From positions 1-56,028 of the forward strand of contig NZ_CADCUP010000001.1 in NCBI RefSeq assembly GCF_902805925.1: DNA of 56,028 nucleotides, in the 5' to 3' direction. Below, one piece after another: positions 39,420 through 48,041 of this stretch (position 1 is its first letter; every line of letters begins with the position of its first letter). The DNA is from an uncultured Nocardioides sp. GTDB lineage: Bacteria > Actinomycetota > Actinomycetes > Propionibacteriales > Nocardioidaceae. Both the position numbers and the translations under genes were made by a program. The notes under the pieces were generated by a model, which saw only the letters and a program-made list of their open reading frames with translations, searched no databases and was not told the origin of the DNA.

Positions 39420-40259
39420 GTGAAGCCGGCGCCCTTCGCCTACGTCCGCCCGTCGTCGCTGTCGGAGGCCCTCACCGCTCTCGGTGAGGACCCCGACGCG
39501 AAGGTCCTCGCCGGTGGCCAGTCGCTCCTGCCGCTGCTCTCGATGCGGCTGGCGCAGCCCTCGCGGCTCGTCGACATCAACGGGCTGCCGGACCTCGACC
39601 ACGTCGACGTCACCGACGAGGGCGTGCGCGTGGGGGCGCTCGCGCGGCACAGCGCGGTGCTCGCCTCGGCGGAGGTCGAGCGGGTGCAGCCGCTGGTCAC
39701 CCTGGCGCTGCGGCACGTCGCCCACGCGACGATCCGCAACCGCGGCACCACGGTGGGCTCGGTGGTGCACGCCGACCCCGCCTCCGAGCTGCCGGCGGTG
39801 CTGGCGCTGCTGGGCGGTTCGGTCGACGTGGAGGGCCCGCGCGGGCGGCGTACGGTCGCCGCCGAGGAGCTGTACGTCGGCCCGCTCGAGACCTCGCTCT
39901 CCCACGACGAGATCGCCGTGGAGGCGTTCTTCCCGGCGCTGGGCCCGCGCTCCGGGGTGGCGTTCGAGGAGCTGGCCCGCCGGCACGGCGACTACGCGAT
40001 GGCCGGCGTGGCGGCGCTGGTCGAGGTCGACGGCGACGACGTCGTCTCCGCGAGCGCCGGCTTCTTCTCGGTGTGCGAGCGGCCCACGGTCGTCGACCTG
40101 ACCTGCGCCGAGGACCCCGGCGAGGCGGCCCTGGCCGAGCTCGAGCCGTCGGCCGACATCCACGCCAGCCTCGACTACCGGCGCCAGCTCGTGCGGGTGC
40201 TGACGCCCCGCGTGCTGGCCGCCGCCACCGAGCACGCCCGGAGGAGGGCCCATGGCTGA
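39420..40259 (+). CDS. Molybdenum hydroxylase FAD-binding subunit
   Basis: 279 residues from a GTG. KVLAGGQSLLPLLSMRL (about 28-44) and ATIRNRGTTVGSVVHADPASELPA (about 102-125) are the two FAD-binding motifs of CoxM/XdhB-type subunits. It passes electrons from the Fe-S subunit to the final acceptor. The C-terminal CO-dehydrogenase flavoprotein domain follows. It overlaps the Fe-S gene by 8 bp. Part of a three-gene xanthine-dehydrogenase/CO-dehydrogenase family enzyme. Confidence 0.92.
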   Translation: MKPAPFAYVRPSSLSEALTALGEDPDAKVLAGGQSLLPLLSMRLAQPSRLVDINGLPDLDHVDVTDEGVRVGALARHSAVLASAEVERVQPLVTLALRHVAHATIRNRGTTVGSVVHADPASELPAVLALLGGSVDVEGPRGRRTVAAEELYVGPLETSLSHDEIAVEAFFPALGPRSGVAFEELARRHGDYAMAGVAALVEVDGDDVVSASAGFFSVCERPTVVDLTCAEDPGEAALAELEPSADIHASLDYRRQLVRVLTPRVLAAATEHARRRAHG

Positions 40260-40755
40260 GGTGTTCCGCGACGACCTGCACGACGTCACGCTGCACGTCA
40301 ACGGCGCGGCGCACGACGTCCGCGTGCCCGCGCGGCGGCTGCTCTCCGACGCGATCCGCCACGACTGCGGCCTCACCGGCACCCACGTCGGCTGCGAGCA
40401 CGGCGTGTGCGGCGCCTGCACGGTGCTGCTCGACGGTCGGCCGGTGCGCTCGTGCCTGATGCTCGCGGTGTCGGTCGCCGACGCCGAGATCACCACGGTC
40501 GAGGGGCTCGGTGGCGACGACGACTCGCTCGGCCCGGTGCAGCAGGCGTTCGCGGAGTGCCACGGCCTCCAGTGCGGCTTCTGCACCCCCGGCTTCCTCA
40601 CCACGATCACCGCGGGCCTGCGCGAGAACCCCACGCCGACCCGCGAGGAGGCGACCGAGATGATCGCCGGCAACCTGTGCCGCTGCACCGGCTACCAGAA
40701 CATCGTGAGGTCGGTCCTGCGTGCGGCCGAGATCCAGGCGGGTGAGCAGTCGTGA
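40252..40755 (+). CDS. Molybdenum hydroxylase [2Fe-2S] subunit
   Basis: 167 residues. The plant-type cluster has Cys48, Cys53, Cys56 and Cys68 (CEHGVCGAC...C); the second, all-helical cluster has Cys108, Cys111, Cys143 and Cys145 (CGFC...CRC). All eight ligands are present. The stop overlaps the large-subunit GTG by 4 bp. Confidence 0.95.
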   Translation: MAEVFRDDLHDVTLHVNGAAHDVRVPARRLLSDAIRHDCGLTGTHVGCEHGVCGACTVLLDGRPVRSCLMLAVSVADAEITTVEGLGGDDDSLGPVQQAFAECHGLQCGFCTPGFLTTITAGLRENPTPTREEATEMIAGNLCRCTGYQNIVRSVLRAAEIQAGEQS

Positions 40756-43139
40756 CCACGAGGCTCTTCGGCCAGAGGGTCGAGCGCGTCGAGGACCAGC
40801 GCTTCCTGCGCGGCAGGGGGCGCTACGTCGACGACGTGCTCGTCGACACCCACGCCGGCACGCTGCACGCCGCCGTCCTGCGCTCGCCGCACGCCCACGC
40901 GCGCATCGTCGGGATCGACGTCGAGGCCGTCCTCGACCTCGACGGCGTGCACGCGGTCTGGACCCACGAGGACCTGCCCGGCCCGATGGCCGAGCCGCTG
41001 CCGCTGCTGATCCCGCACCCGGCGCTGACCCACGGCCGCACGCAGCACGCCCTGGCCAGGGACGAGGTGAACTACGTCGGCGAGGCGATCGCCTTCGTCG
41101 TCGCCGAGGACCGCTACGTCGCCGAGGACGCCGTCGACCTGATCCGGGTCTCCTACGAGGTGCTGCCGCCGGTCGTGGGCATCGACGCCGCGCGCGCGGC
41201 GACCTGCGCCGTGCACGACGACGTGCCCGACAACGTCGGCGCCCGGATGGAGCAGCGCAACGGCGACGCGCCGGCCGCCATCGCCGCCGCGCCCCGCCGG
41301 ATCTCGCTGGACCTGATGATCGAGCGCAGCTCGTGCCAGCCGATGGAGGGCCGGGGCGTGGTCTCGCGCTGGGACCCCGACACCAGCCGGCTCACCGTGT
41401 GGAGCTCCACGCAGACCTCCACCGGCGTCCGCGGCTGCGTGGCCGCGCGCCTGGGGCTCGACCTCGACCAGGTCGACGTCATCACCCCCGACGTGGGCGG
41501 CGGCTTCGGCGTGAAGATCAACCACCCGTGGCCCGAGGAGCTGCTCGTGCCGATGGCCGCGCGCGCCCTCGGCCGGCCGGTGAAGTTCACCGAGGACCGC
41601 CGCGAGCACTTCATCTCCTCCGCCCACGAGCGCGGCCAGGTGCACCACGTCGAGGTCGGCTTCGACGACGACGGCCGGGTGCTGGGGCTCGACGTGATGT
41701 TCTGGCACGACCACGGCGCCTACTCGCCGTACGGCCTCATCGTGCCGATCATCACCGCCACCCAGCTGCTCGGGCCCTACAAGCCGGGCGCCTACCGCGT
41801 GCGCTTCGAGTCGCTGTTCACCAACACCGTGATGGTCACGCCCTACCGCGGCGCCGGGCGCCCGCAGGGCTGCTTCGTCATGGAGCGCACCATGGACGCC
41901 ATCGCCGCCGAGCTCGGGCTCGACCGGGCTGAGGTGCGGGCGGCCAACTTCATCCAGCCCGACGAGTTCCCCTTCGACCACGGGCTGGTCTTCCAGGACG
42001 GCCGCGAGCTCGAGTACGACTCCGGCGACTACCCCGCCTCGCTGCACAAGATCAAGGAGCTCATCGGCTGGGACGGCTTCCCGGCGCTCAAGGCGGAGGC
42101 GGCCGCCGAGGGGCGACGGATCGGCATCGGCCTGGCCTGCTACGTCGAGGGCACCGGCGTCGGCCCCTACGAGGGGGCGCACGTGCACGTCGAGACCTCC
42201 GGCAAGGTCAAGGTCGCCATCGGCCTCACCACCCAGGGCCAGGGGCACGCCACGGTGTTCGCGCAGATCGTCGCCGACGAGCTCGGCGTACCTCTGGAGG
42301 ACGTCGAGGTCGTGTCCGGCGACACCCGCAGGATGCCGTACGCCGTCGGCACCTTCGCCTCCCGCGCGGCCGTGATGAGCGGCTCGGCGGTCCACCTGGC
42401 GGCGAAGGCGGCCAAGGACAAGGCGCTGCGCATCGCCGCGGAGGCGCTGGAGGCCGACGTCGACGACCTCGAGATCGTGGACGGGGTCGTCCGGGTGCGC
42501 GGCACCGACGCGTCGCTGGCCCTCGGCACGGTGGCGGTGCTGTCGAACCCGCTGCGCTACGCCTTCGACGAGGCCTCCAAGCTGGCCACCCAGTTCGTGG
42601 TGGGCGACCCCGGCAAGCCCCCGGTCGCCGAGGACGACGAGCCGGGCCTGGAGGGTCGCGACTTCTACTCCCCGCAGCGGGCGACGTTCGCCTCCGGCAT
42701 GCACGCCGTCATCGTCGAGACCGACCCCGACACCGCCGAGATCAGGATCCTGCGCTACGCCGTCGTCCACGACTGCGGCAACATCATCAACCCGATGATC
42801 GTCGAGGGGCAGATCCACGGCGGGGTCGCTCAGGGCGTGGGCGGTGCGCTCTACGAGAAGATGGAGTACGACGAGTCGGGGCAGCTGCAGAACGCCTCGT
42901 TCATGGACTTCCTGATGCCCTACGTCACCGAGGTCCCCGGCGAGATCGAGATCGACCACCTCGAGACGCCCTCGCCGCTGAACCCGCTCGGCATCAAGGG
43001 CGCGGGGGAGGCCGGCGTGATCCCCGGCTCCGCGGCGATCGCCGCCGCCATCGAGGACGCCGAGGGCATCGCCATCACCTCGATGCCGATCTCGCCGTCC
43101 GACCTCTTCGCACTGCGCAGCAGAAAGGAGACGCCATGA
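40752..43139 (+). CDS. Molybdenum hydroxylase large subunit (XdhA/CoxL form II-like)
   Basis: 795 residues from a GTG, full family length. Near residue 250 DVGGGFGVK binds the molybdopterin; PYRGAGRPQG (about 362-371) stands where true CO dehydrogenases have the AYxCSFR loop, so this is not a form I CO dehydrogenase. GAGEAG near residue 755 has the catalytic Glu of hydroxylases. It would hydroxylate an aromatic N-heterocycle or aldehyde. Xanthine, nicotinate and other rings cannot be told apart by eye. Confidence 0.92.
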   Translation: MTTRLFGQRVERVEDQRFLRGRGRYVDDVLVDTHAGTLHAAVLRSPHAHARIVGIDVEAVLDLDGVHAVWTHEDLPGPMAEPLPLLIPHPALTHGRTQHALARDEVNYVGEAIAFVVAEDRYVAEDAVDLIRVSYEVLPPVVGIDAARAATCAVHDDVPDNVGARMEQRNGDAPAAIAAAPRRISLDLMIERSSCQPMEGRGVVSRWDPDTSRLTVWSSTQTSTGVRGCVAARLGLDLDQVDVITPDVGGGFGVKINHPWPEELLVPMAARALGRPVKFTEDRREHFISSAHERGQVHHVEVGFDDDGRVLGLDVMFWHDHGAYSPYGLIVPIITATQLLGPYKPGAYRVRFESLFTNTVMVTPYRGAGRPQGCFVMERTMDAIAAELGLDRAEVRAANFIQPDEFPFDHGLVFQDGRELEYDSGDYPASLHKIKELIGWDGFPALKAEAAAEGRRIGIGLACYVEGTGVGPYEGAHVHVETSGKVKVAIGLTTQGQGHATVFAQIVADELGVPLEDVEVVSGDTRRMPYAVGTFASRAAVMSGSAVHLAAKAAKDKALRIAAEALEADVDDLEIVDGVVRVRGTDASLALGTVAVLSNPLRYAFDEASKLATQFVVGDPGKPPVAEDDEPGLEGRDFYSPQRATFASGMHAVIVETDPDTAEIRILRYAVVHDCGNIINPMIVEGQIHGGVAQGVGGALYEKMEYDESGQLQNASFMDFLMPYVTEVPGEIEIDHLETPSPLNPLGIKGAGEAGVIPGSAAIAAAIEDAEGIAITSMPISPSDLFALRSRKETP

Positions 43140-43765
43140 AGGTCACGGGCGTTAGCGTCCTGCAGGCTCCCGTCGAGCGGGTCTGGGACGCCCTGCTCGA
43201 CCCCTCCGTCCTGGTGCGCACGATCCCGGGCTGCTCGAGGCTCGAGGCGACCGGGGAGAACTCCTACGACATGACCGTCACCGCCGGCGTCGCCGCGATC
43301 AAGGGCACGTACGCCGGCAGCTGCACGCTGCACGACCTCAAGCCGCACGAGTCGCTGCAGATGGACCTCCGGGGCGCTGGCGCCCCGGGCACCATCGGCG
43401 CGCAGGTCGCGGTCTCCTTCGCCGCCGCGGGCGACGGCACCACCCGGGTCACCTACGACGCCGACGCCGTCGTGGGCGGCATGGTCGGCGGGGTGGGCCA
43501 GCGGATGCTGACCTCGGTGTCCCGCAGGATGGCCGCCGAGTTCTTCGGCAACATCGGCGACGTGCTCTCCGGCGCCTCGTTCTCGACGGCCTCCCCGGTC
43601 GAGGCGGCGGCCCAGTCGTCGTCCCCCGGCAGGCCGCGGACCGTCTTCACGCCCCCCGCCGCGGCGGCCGGCGGCCACGACGACTTCCTGCGCGGCGTCG
43701 GCGTCGGCGCAGGCCTCGTGCTCGTCGGCGTCGTCGCGGGCGCGGTGCTGGGGCGCCGCCGGTGA
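43136..43765 (+). CDS. CoxG-like SRPBCC protein with C-terminal anchor
   Basis: 209 residues. The SRPBCC/CoxG domain (1-145) starts with APVERVWDALLDPSVLVRTIPGC, the CoxG signature. A Ser/Ala/Pro linker leads to a C-terminal helix (about 188-206, GAGLVLVGVVAGAVLG) ending in RRR, a tail anchor. CoxG recruits carbon-monoxide dehydrogenase to the membrane; here it probably docks the Mo hydroxylase. Overlaps both neighbours (ATGA, GTGA). Confidence 0.87.
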   Translation: MKVTGVSVLQAPVERVWDALLDPSVLVRTIPGCSRLEATGENSYDMTVTAGVAAIKGTYAGSCTLHDLKPHESLQMDLRGAGAPGTIGAQVAVSFAAAGDGTTRVTYDADAVVGGMVGGVGQRMLTSVSRRMAAEFFGNIGDVLSGASFSTASPVEAAAQSSSPGRPRTVFTPPAAAAGGHDDFLRGVGVGAGLVLVGVVAGAVLGRRR

Positions 43766-45153
43766 CGGACCTGGACCCCGACTCCACCGCCCGGGAGATG
43801 GCCGCGGCGGTGGCGTCGCGCCGGGTCTCGGCGCGCGAGCTGCTCGACCTGCACCTCGAGCGGATCGCCGAGCGCAACCCCGAGCTCAACGCCATCGTGT
43901 CCCTCGACGAGGAGCGCGCCCGCGCGGGCGCCGCCGACGCCGACGCCGCGAGCGCCGCCGGACGCAAGCTCGGACCTCTGCACGGCCTGCCCTTCGCCTT
44001 CAAGGACACCCACGCGGTCGGCGGGTGGCGCACGACGTACGGCTCGCCGCTGCGCGCCGACCACGTGCCCGAGGCCGACGAGCTCGTCGTCGAGCGCGTG
44101 CGCCGCGCGGGCGCGGTGACGATCGGCAAGACCAACGTGCCGGAGTTCGCGGCCGGGTCGCACACCTTCAACACCCTCTTCGGCACCACGCTGAACCCGG
44201 TCGACCCGCGCTTCTCCGCGGGCGGCTCCAGCGGGGGGGCGGCGTGCGCGCTGGCCTCCGGCATGGTGCCGCTCGCCGAGGGCTCCGACATGGGCGGCTC
44301 GCTGCGCAACCCGGCGTCGTTCTGCGGCGTCGTCGGCATGCGTCCCTCGCTGGGGCGGGTGCCGGAGTGGCCGCTCGACAACCAGTGGGAGTCGACGTCG
44401 GTCGCCGGACCGATGGCCCGCAACGTCGGCGACCTCGCGCTGCTGCTGTCGGTGCTCGCCGGCCCCGACCCACGGGCCCCGCTCGCCCTGGGTGACCCCG
44501 GCCCGGTCTTCGCCCCGCCGGTCTCCGGCACGCTCGCCGGCCTGCGCGCAGCCGTCAGCATCGACCTCGGCGGTGCCTTCGAGGTCGACGACCGGGTCGC
44601 CGCCGTGGTCGACCAGGCGGCCGCGGCGCTCGCGCGCGAGGGCGCCGGCGTCTCCGCCGACCACCCCGACCTCTCGCTCGCCGACGACACCTTCCGCACC
44701 CTGCGCGCCTGGCACTTCCAGGCCAGGTTCGGGCGGCTGCTGGCCGACGACCCCGGCTCCTTCAAGCAGTCGCTGGCCGACAACATCCGGCTCGGTGAGG
44801 GCCTGAGCGGCGCCGACGTCGCCCGGGCGTACGCCCAGCGCACCGCCCTCGCCGAGACCATGCGCCTGTTCTTCGAGCAGTACGACGTCCTGGTCCTGCC
44901 GGTCTCCCAGGTGCCGCCGTTCCCGGCCGACCAGGAGTTCCCGGCCGACATCAACGGCAGGCCGATGGAGACCTACCTCGACTGGATGCGGTCGGCGTAC
45001 TTCATCACCGTCACCGGCTGCCCGGCCATCTCCCTGCCCGCCGGCCGCACGCCCGACGGCCTGCCCGTGGGCATCCAGGTGGTCGCCCCGCACGGGGCCG
45101 ACCGGCGGCTGCTGGAGGTCGCGGCGGCGTACGAGGCCGCGGCCGCCGGCTGA
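43762..45153 (+). CDS. Amidase signature family hydrolase
   Basis: 463 residues from a GTG. The Ser-cisSer-Lys triad is visible: Lys81 in AFKDT, Ser156/157 in GGSSGGA, and Ser180 in GSDMGGSLRNPA. The chain is of normal length. It hydrolyses a C-N amide. At the end of the Mo-hydroxylase operon it may open or deamidate the oxidised product (inference). The family is too broad for a substrate call; allophanate or oxamide-like substrates are possible. Confidence 0.9.
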   Translation: MTDLDPDSTAREMAAAVASRRVSARELLDLHLERIAERNPELNAIVSLDEERARAGAADADAASAAGRKLGPLHGLPFAFKDTHAVGGWRTTYGSPLRADHVPEADELVVERVRRAGAVTIGKTNVPEFAAGSHTFNTLFGTTLNPVDPRFSAGGSSGGAACALASGMVPLAEGSDMGGSLRNPASFCGVVGMRPSLGRVPEWPLDNQWESTSVAGPMARNVGDLALLLSVLAGPDPRAPLALGDPGPVFAPPVSGTLAGLRAAVSIDLGGAFEVDDRVAAVVDQAAAALAREGAGVSADHPDLSLADDTFRTLRAWHFQARFGRLLADDPGSFKQSLADNIRLGEGLSGADVARAYAQRTALAETMRLFFEQYDVLVLPVSQVPPFPADQEFPADINGRPMETYLDWMRSAYFITVTGCPAISLPAGRTPDGLPVGIQVVAPHGADRRLLEVAAAYEAAAAG

Positions 45154-45211
45154 CCGGGCGTCTTCATGTTCCCCATCAGCCGGGGTACCGACCTGCAACG
45201 AAGGGAGAGAC

Positions 45212-45373
45212 ATGACCACGACACCGGGCGAGTCGTCGCCCCACGAGCGCGAGGACTCCCCGCCGGCCACTCCGGACCCGACCGAGGACGTCGGCGCGGA
45301 GATCGGCATGGTCGGCGGCGAGGGCAGCACGTTCGAGCCCGAGGAGGACCCGCCGGAGGAGCGCGACGAGTGA
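45212..45373 (+). CDS. Small acidic protein
   Basis: 53 residues, rich in Glu, Asp and Pro, with an AAGGGAGAG site 5 nt upstream of the ATG. The sequence is likely disordered, with a central GAEIGMVGGEG. No family recognised. It lies 58 bp after the amidase gene, opposite the GH6 gene. Confidence 0.55.
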   Translation: MTTTPGESSPHEREDSPPATPDPTEDVGAEIGMVGGEGSTFEPEEDPPEERDE

Positions 45374-45421
45374 TCGCCGGCGTGCCGGCCCCGTGCGCGC
45401 GCTGCCGCGCCGTGGCTGCGG

Positions 45422-46678
45422 TCAGTCGGTGAGGACGGGGCCGGGCCAGGGGGTGGACCTGCCCATGTCCAGGGCCCGCTGCTTCACGAACGGGTCGGCC
45501 TGCTTGTAGAGCCACGGGCGGCCGAACCAGACGAATCCGTCGACGTGCTTCGCGGCCAGTGCCCTGTCAGCGGCGGACAGTCCCCACTGCGGGTCGGCGA
45601 CGTCGACGGTGGGCGGGATGCCCAGGGTGACGCAGCGTCGCATGCCGGGCCGCTTGCACGTGCGGCCGTCGTCGTTGAGGCCGCCGCGCTCGGAGGGGAT
45701 CATGTCCAACCAGCTCGTCGGCTGGCCGGACTTGGCGGTGTCGATGATGAAGTGCTTCTGGCCGTACCCGTCGCGGGCCAGGATCTCCACGATGTCGGTG
45801 CCGTGGTCGATGTTCTGCGACGGTCCGGTGTAGTGGGTGGAGTCGAGGGCGAACCCGCGGGCGTACCGGACGCCGGTGCGCTTGAGGATGGCGGCGCACC
45901 GGGCGGGGTCGGCGCCCTTGCCGTTCTCGCACCAGTCGGCTGCACCGGCGTCGATGTAGACCGAGGTGGCCGGCAGCGAGCTCAGCTTGCGGGTGGCATA
46001 GGTCAGGAGCCGTGCCTTGGCACCCCTGTCGGGCACGCACCACAGGAACGGCCCGTCGGGCTGCATCACGACGAGCGTGGGGGTGTCGGCGATGGCGGTG
46101 GCGAGGTTGTCGATCCAGCGGACGTAGGAGGCCTTCTCGGCCGGGGTGGACGGACGGGTGCACGCCTCGTGCTCCCACGGCTTCATCCGGAAGACCGCCA
46201 TCTGCACCAGGGCGCTCGGGTCGCCCTTCTGCGAGGACTCGATGTAGGCGGTGACCGAGTCGATGACCCGGCTGTCGGCCAGGTAGGAGCCGAACCACTT
46301 CGTACGGGGCCGCAGCGCGATCTTGCCGATGAGCTCCTTCTCGACGCCGGTGGCCGCCCGGTAGGGAGCCCAGACCTGGTCCTGCGGGCCTTCGTAGACG
46401 CCCCAGATGCGGTCGGCCAGCGGGTTGCCGGCGTTGGCCGGGTGCGCCCGCTGCGGCGCCTGCCACACCTCGCCCGCGCTGTTGCGGCCAGCCGCCCGGG
46501 AGACCTGCTTCTCATCGGCCTCCGCCGCGGCGGGGGCCGGGGCGGGGTCGGGGGAGAAGGCGAGCCCGGTGGCGGCGTGCGCGCCGAGGAGGACGGGGGC
46601 GGCAGCGGTCAGCGCGCCCAGCGCGATGGTGGTGCGGGCCCGGGCGAACGCGCGGCGCAGGGGGTTGGAAGGGCTCAT
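45422..46678 (-). CDS. Glycoside hydrolase family 6 protein (secreted)
   Basis: 418 residues. A long signal region (about 8-40) is followed by an Ala/Pro linker. The GH6 core (about 90-415) shows VYIDAGAADW (about 243-252), ARGFALDSTHY (about 278-288) and FIIDTAKSG (about 308-316), matching known GH6 landmarks. GH6 enzymes cleave beta-1,4-glucan by inversion. No carbohydrate-binding module is present. The ATG has no good ribosome site; GAAAGGAG lies 27-34 nt upstream. A secreted cellulase-like enzyme, alone, with no other cellulose genes. Confidence 0.88.
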   Translation of the reverse strand: MSPSNPLRRAFARARTTIALGALTAAAPVLLGAHAATGLAFSPDPAPAPAAAEADEKQVSRAAGRNSAGEVWQAPQRAHPANAGNPLADRIWGVYEGPQDQVWAPYRAATGVEKELIGKIALRPRTKWFGSYLADSRVIDSVTAYIESSQKGDPSALVQMAVFRMKPWEHEACTRPSTPAEKASYVRWIDNLATAIADTPTLVVMQPDGPFLWCVPDRGAKARLLTYATRKLSSLPATSVYIDAGAADWCENGKGADPARCAAILKRTGVRYARGFALDSTHYTGPSQNIDHGTDIVEILARDGYGQKHFIIDTAKSGQPTSWLDMIPSERGGLNDDGRTCKRPGMRRCVTLGIPPTVDVADPQWGLSAADRALAAKHVDGFVWFGRPWLYKQADPFVKQRALDMGRSTPWPGPVLTD

Positions 46679-46919
46679 GGGGTTGACCCGCGGTCTCGCG
46701 GGGCTCCTTTCGGGATCGGGCGACGCGAGGGGGCGTTCGGGGAGACGAGCCTCTCGGCCGGTGCCGACCGCGGCGAGCTGAGCAGTCGGTGACCTCGGGT
46801 GCTGCCTCGCCTGGAGCCGTCCCAGCAAACCACGACGACCCAGATGTCATCGGCAGGAGGCGGGCCCGGGTGCGAGGTTCCGCGGCGGAGCTCGCACCCT
46901 GGACATCCGGCGCGCGCGC
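46679..46919. other. Intergenic, GH6 upstream region
   Basis: 241 bp between the GH6 start and the DUF1801 stop. It must hold the GH6 promoter and a leader of unusual length, but I see no clear -10, operator or conserved riboswitch core. Confidence 0.4.
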
Positions 46920-47369
46920 TCAGGCGGTGGCCGCGCGTGCCAGCTCCCTGAGCCTCGCCTCCACGGTCGCGTTCCAGGCGGTGATGGCGAACGACGTCGC
47001 CCACATGTCCCCCTCGTCGAGGGTGGCGTCGTCGTTGAACCCGACGGTGGAGTAGCGGCTCTTGAACTTCTCGGCGTCCTGGAAGTACACGACGACCCTG
47101 CCGGCGTCGTTGGCGTAGGCCGGCATGCCGTACCAGGTCTTCGGCACCAGGCTCGGGGCGGCCGTGGTGACCGTCATGTGCACGCGCTCTGCCAGCATCC
47201 GGTCGGGTGGCGACATGCCGGCGATGCGGTCGAGCACCGCCTGGAGCCCGTCGGCCTTCTTGGCACCCGTCCTGCCTGCGGACCGCAGCTCGGCGGCCCG
47301 TTCCTTCATCGCAGCGCGCTCCTCGGCGCTGAAGCCGTCCGCGTGGTCCGTGGTGGTCTGTGTGGGCAT
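46920..47369 (-). CDS. DUF1801 family protein
   Basis: 149 residues. The start ATG at 47369 follows GAGAGGAACACACC. The N-terminal half is charged and helical; the domain (about 50-140) has LVPKTWYGMPAYAND and VVVYFQDAEKFKSRYSTVGF, the YdhG/DUF1801 pattern seen in frataxin-like iron chaperones of Bacillus. The iron role is from homologues only. It follows the DUF1059-like gene by 86 bp. Confidence 0.82.
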   Translation of the reverse strand: MPTQTTTDHADGFSAEERAAMKERAAELRSAGRTGAKKADGLQAVLDRIAGMSPPDRMLAERVHMTVTTAAPSLVPKTWYGMPAYANDAGRVVVYFQDAEKFKSRYSTVGFNDDATLDEGDMWATSFAITAWNATVEARLRELARAATA

Positions 47370-47455
47370 GGTGTGTTCCTCTCGATCTCGTCTGTGTCCG
47401 GGGTGCCGGTTGGAGCACCCGGTGAGGGTCGTGGTGGCGCGTGCCGCCGGCCGGT

Positions 47456-47710
47456 TCAGGGATGGCTGGAGGCGCTGTCGTCGGGGAGCGCGGCGAAGGC
47501 CCGCTTGGCGTCGCGGTACCAGTCCATCGACTTCTTGGGGTGCCGCCAACGGCCCTTCATCGCGTCGCGGGCCTCCTGGTGGGTCGCGTCGCCCGCCTTC
47601 TCCGCCTCCTTGAGGTGGCGGTCCTGGGCGTTGATGACGTCGTCGGCGCTCTCGCCGTGGTGCTCGAGGTCGCAGGGCCCTCCGAGGGCCCGGCAGGTCA
47701 TGGTCTTCAT
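47456..47710 (-). CDS. DUF1059-like small protein
   Basis: 84 residues from the ATG at 47710. MKTMTCRALGGPCDLEHHGESADDVI is the shape of DUF1059, with Cys6 and Cys13 and an acidic HGESADD; the rest (GDATHQEARDAMKGRWRHPKKSMDWY) is a helical extension. Function is unknown. It has a strong GGAGGCACC site. Confidence 0.75.
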   Translation of the reverse strand: MKTMTCRALGGPCDLEHHGESADDVINAQDRHLKEAEKAGDATHQEARDAMKGRWRHPKKSMDWYRDAKRAFAALPDDSASSHP

Positions 47711-48041
47711 GGTGCCTCCTGGAGTGGTGTGCTTGCTGTGTTGACGATCGAGCCGGGTCGGGTGTGACCGGATCAGTCGCGCGGCCGAGCGCCTGCACGA
47801 CGCACGACCCGCGCGCTCACGTCGGGGGCTGGGCCGCGGCCGGAGTCGGGGCGGCTCAGGCTGCCGAGCCGAGCCCCGCGTAGCCCAGCGTGAGGACAGG
47901 GAGTGCTGCCCGAGGCATGGGCTCCCCTGTCTATCGACGCAGGGGCACGGGCGCCACCGTGGTGGCTGGCACCACCTGACAGTGGATCCGCGGCTCGTCG
48001 GCAACTGTTGCTCTCGCCGGTCGCCGTACCGGCCCGTTTGA
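47711..48041. other. 331-bp divergent intergenic region with inverted repeats
   Basis: No gene seen. It holds the promoters of the DUF1059-like and hyuA genes. Inverted repeats: GCCACC-GT-GGTGGC at 47953-47966, GCAAC-T-GTTGC at 48001-48011, and GCCGGT-N6-ACCGGC at 48016-48033, the last directly before hyuA. A CCCCTG...CAGGGG stem is at 47924-47945. Confidence 0.45.

Noticed and set aside
40752-43139. Large subunit as aerobic carbon-monoxide dehydrogenase CoxL
   Set aside because: The form I active-site loop AYxCSFR is absent; PYRGAGR is found instead.
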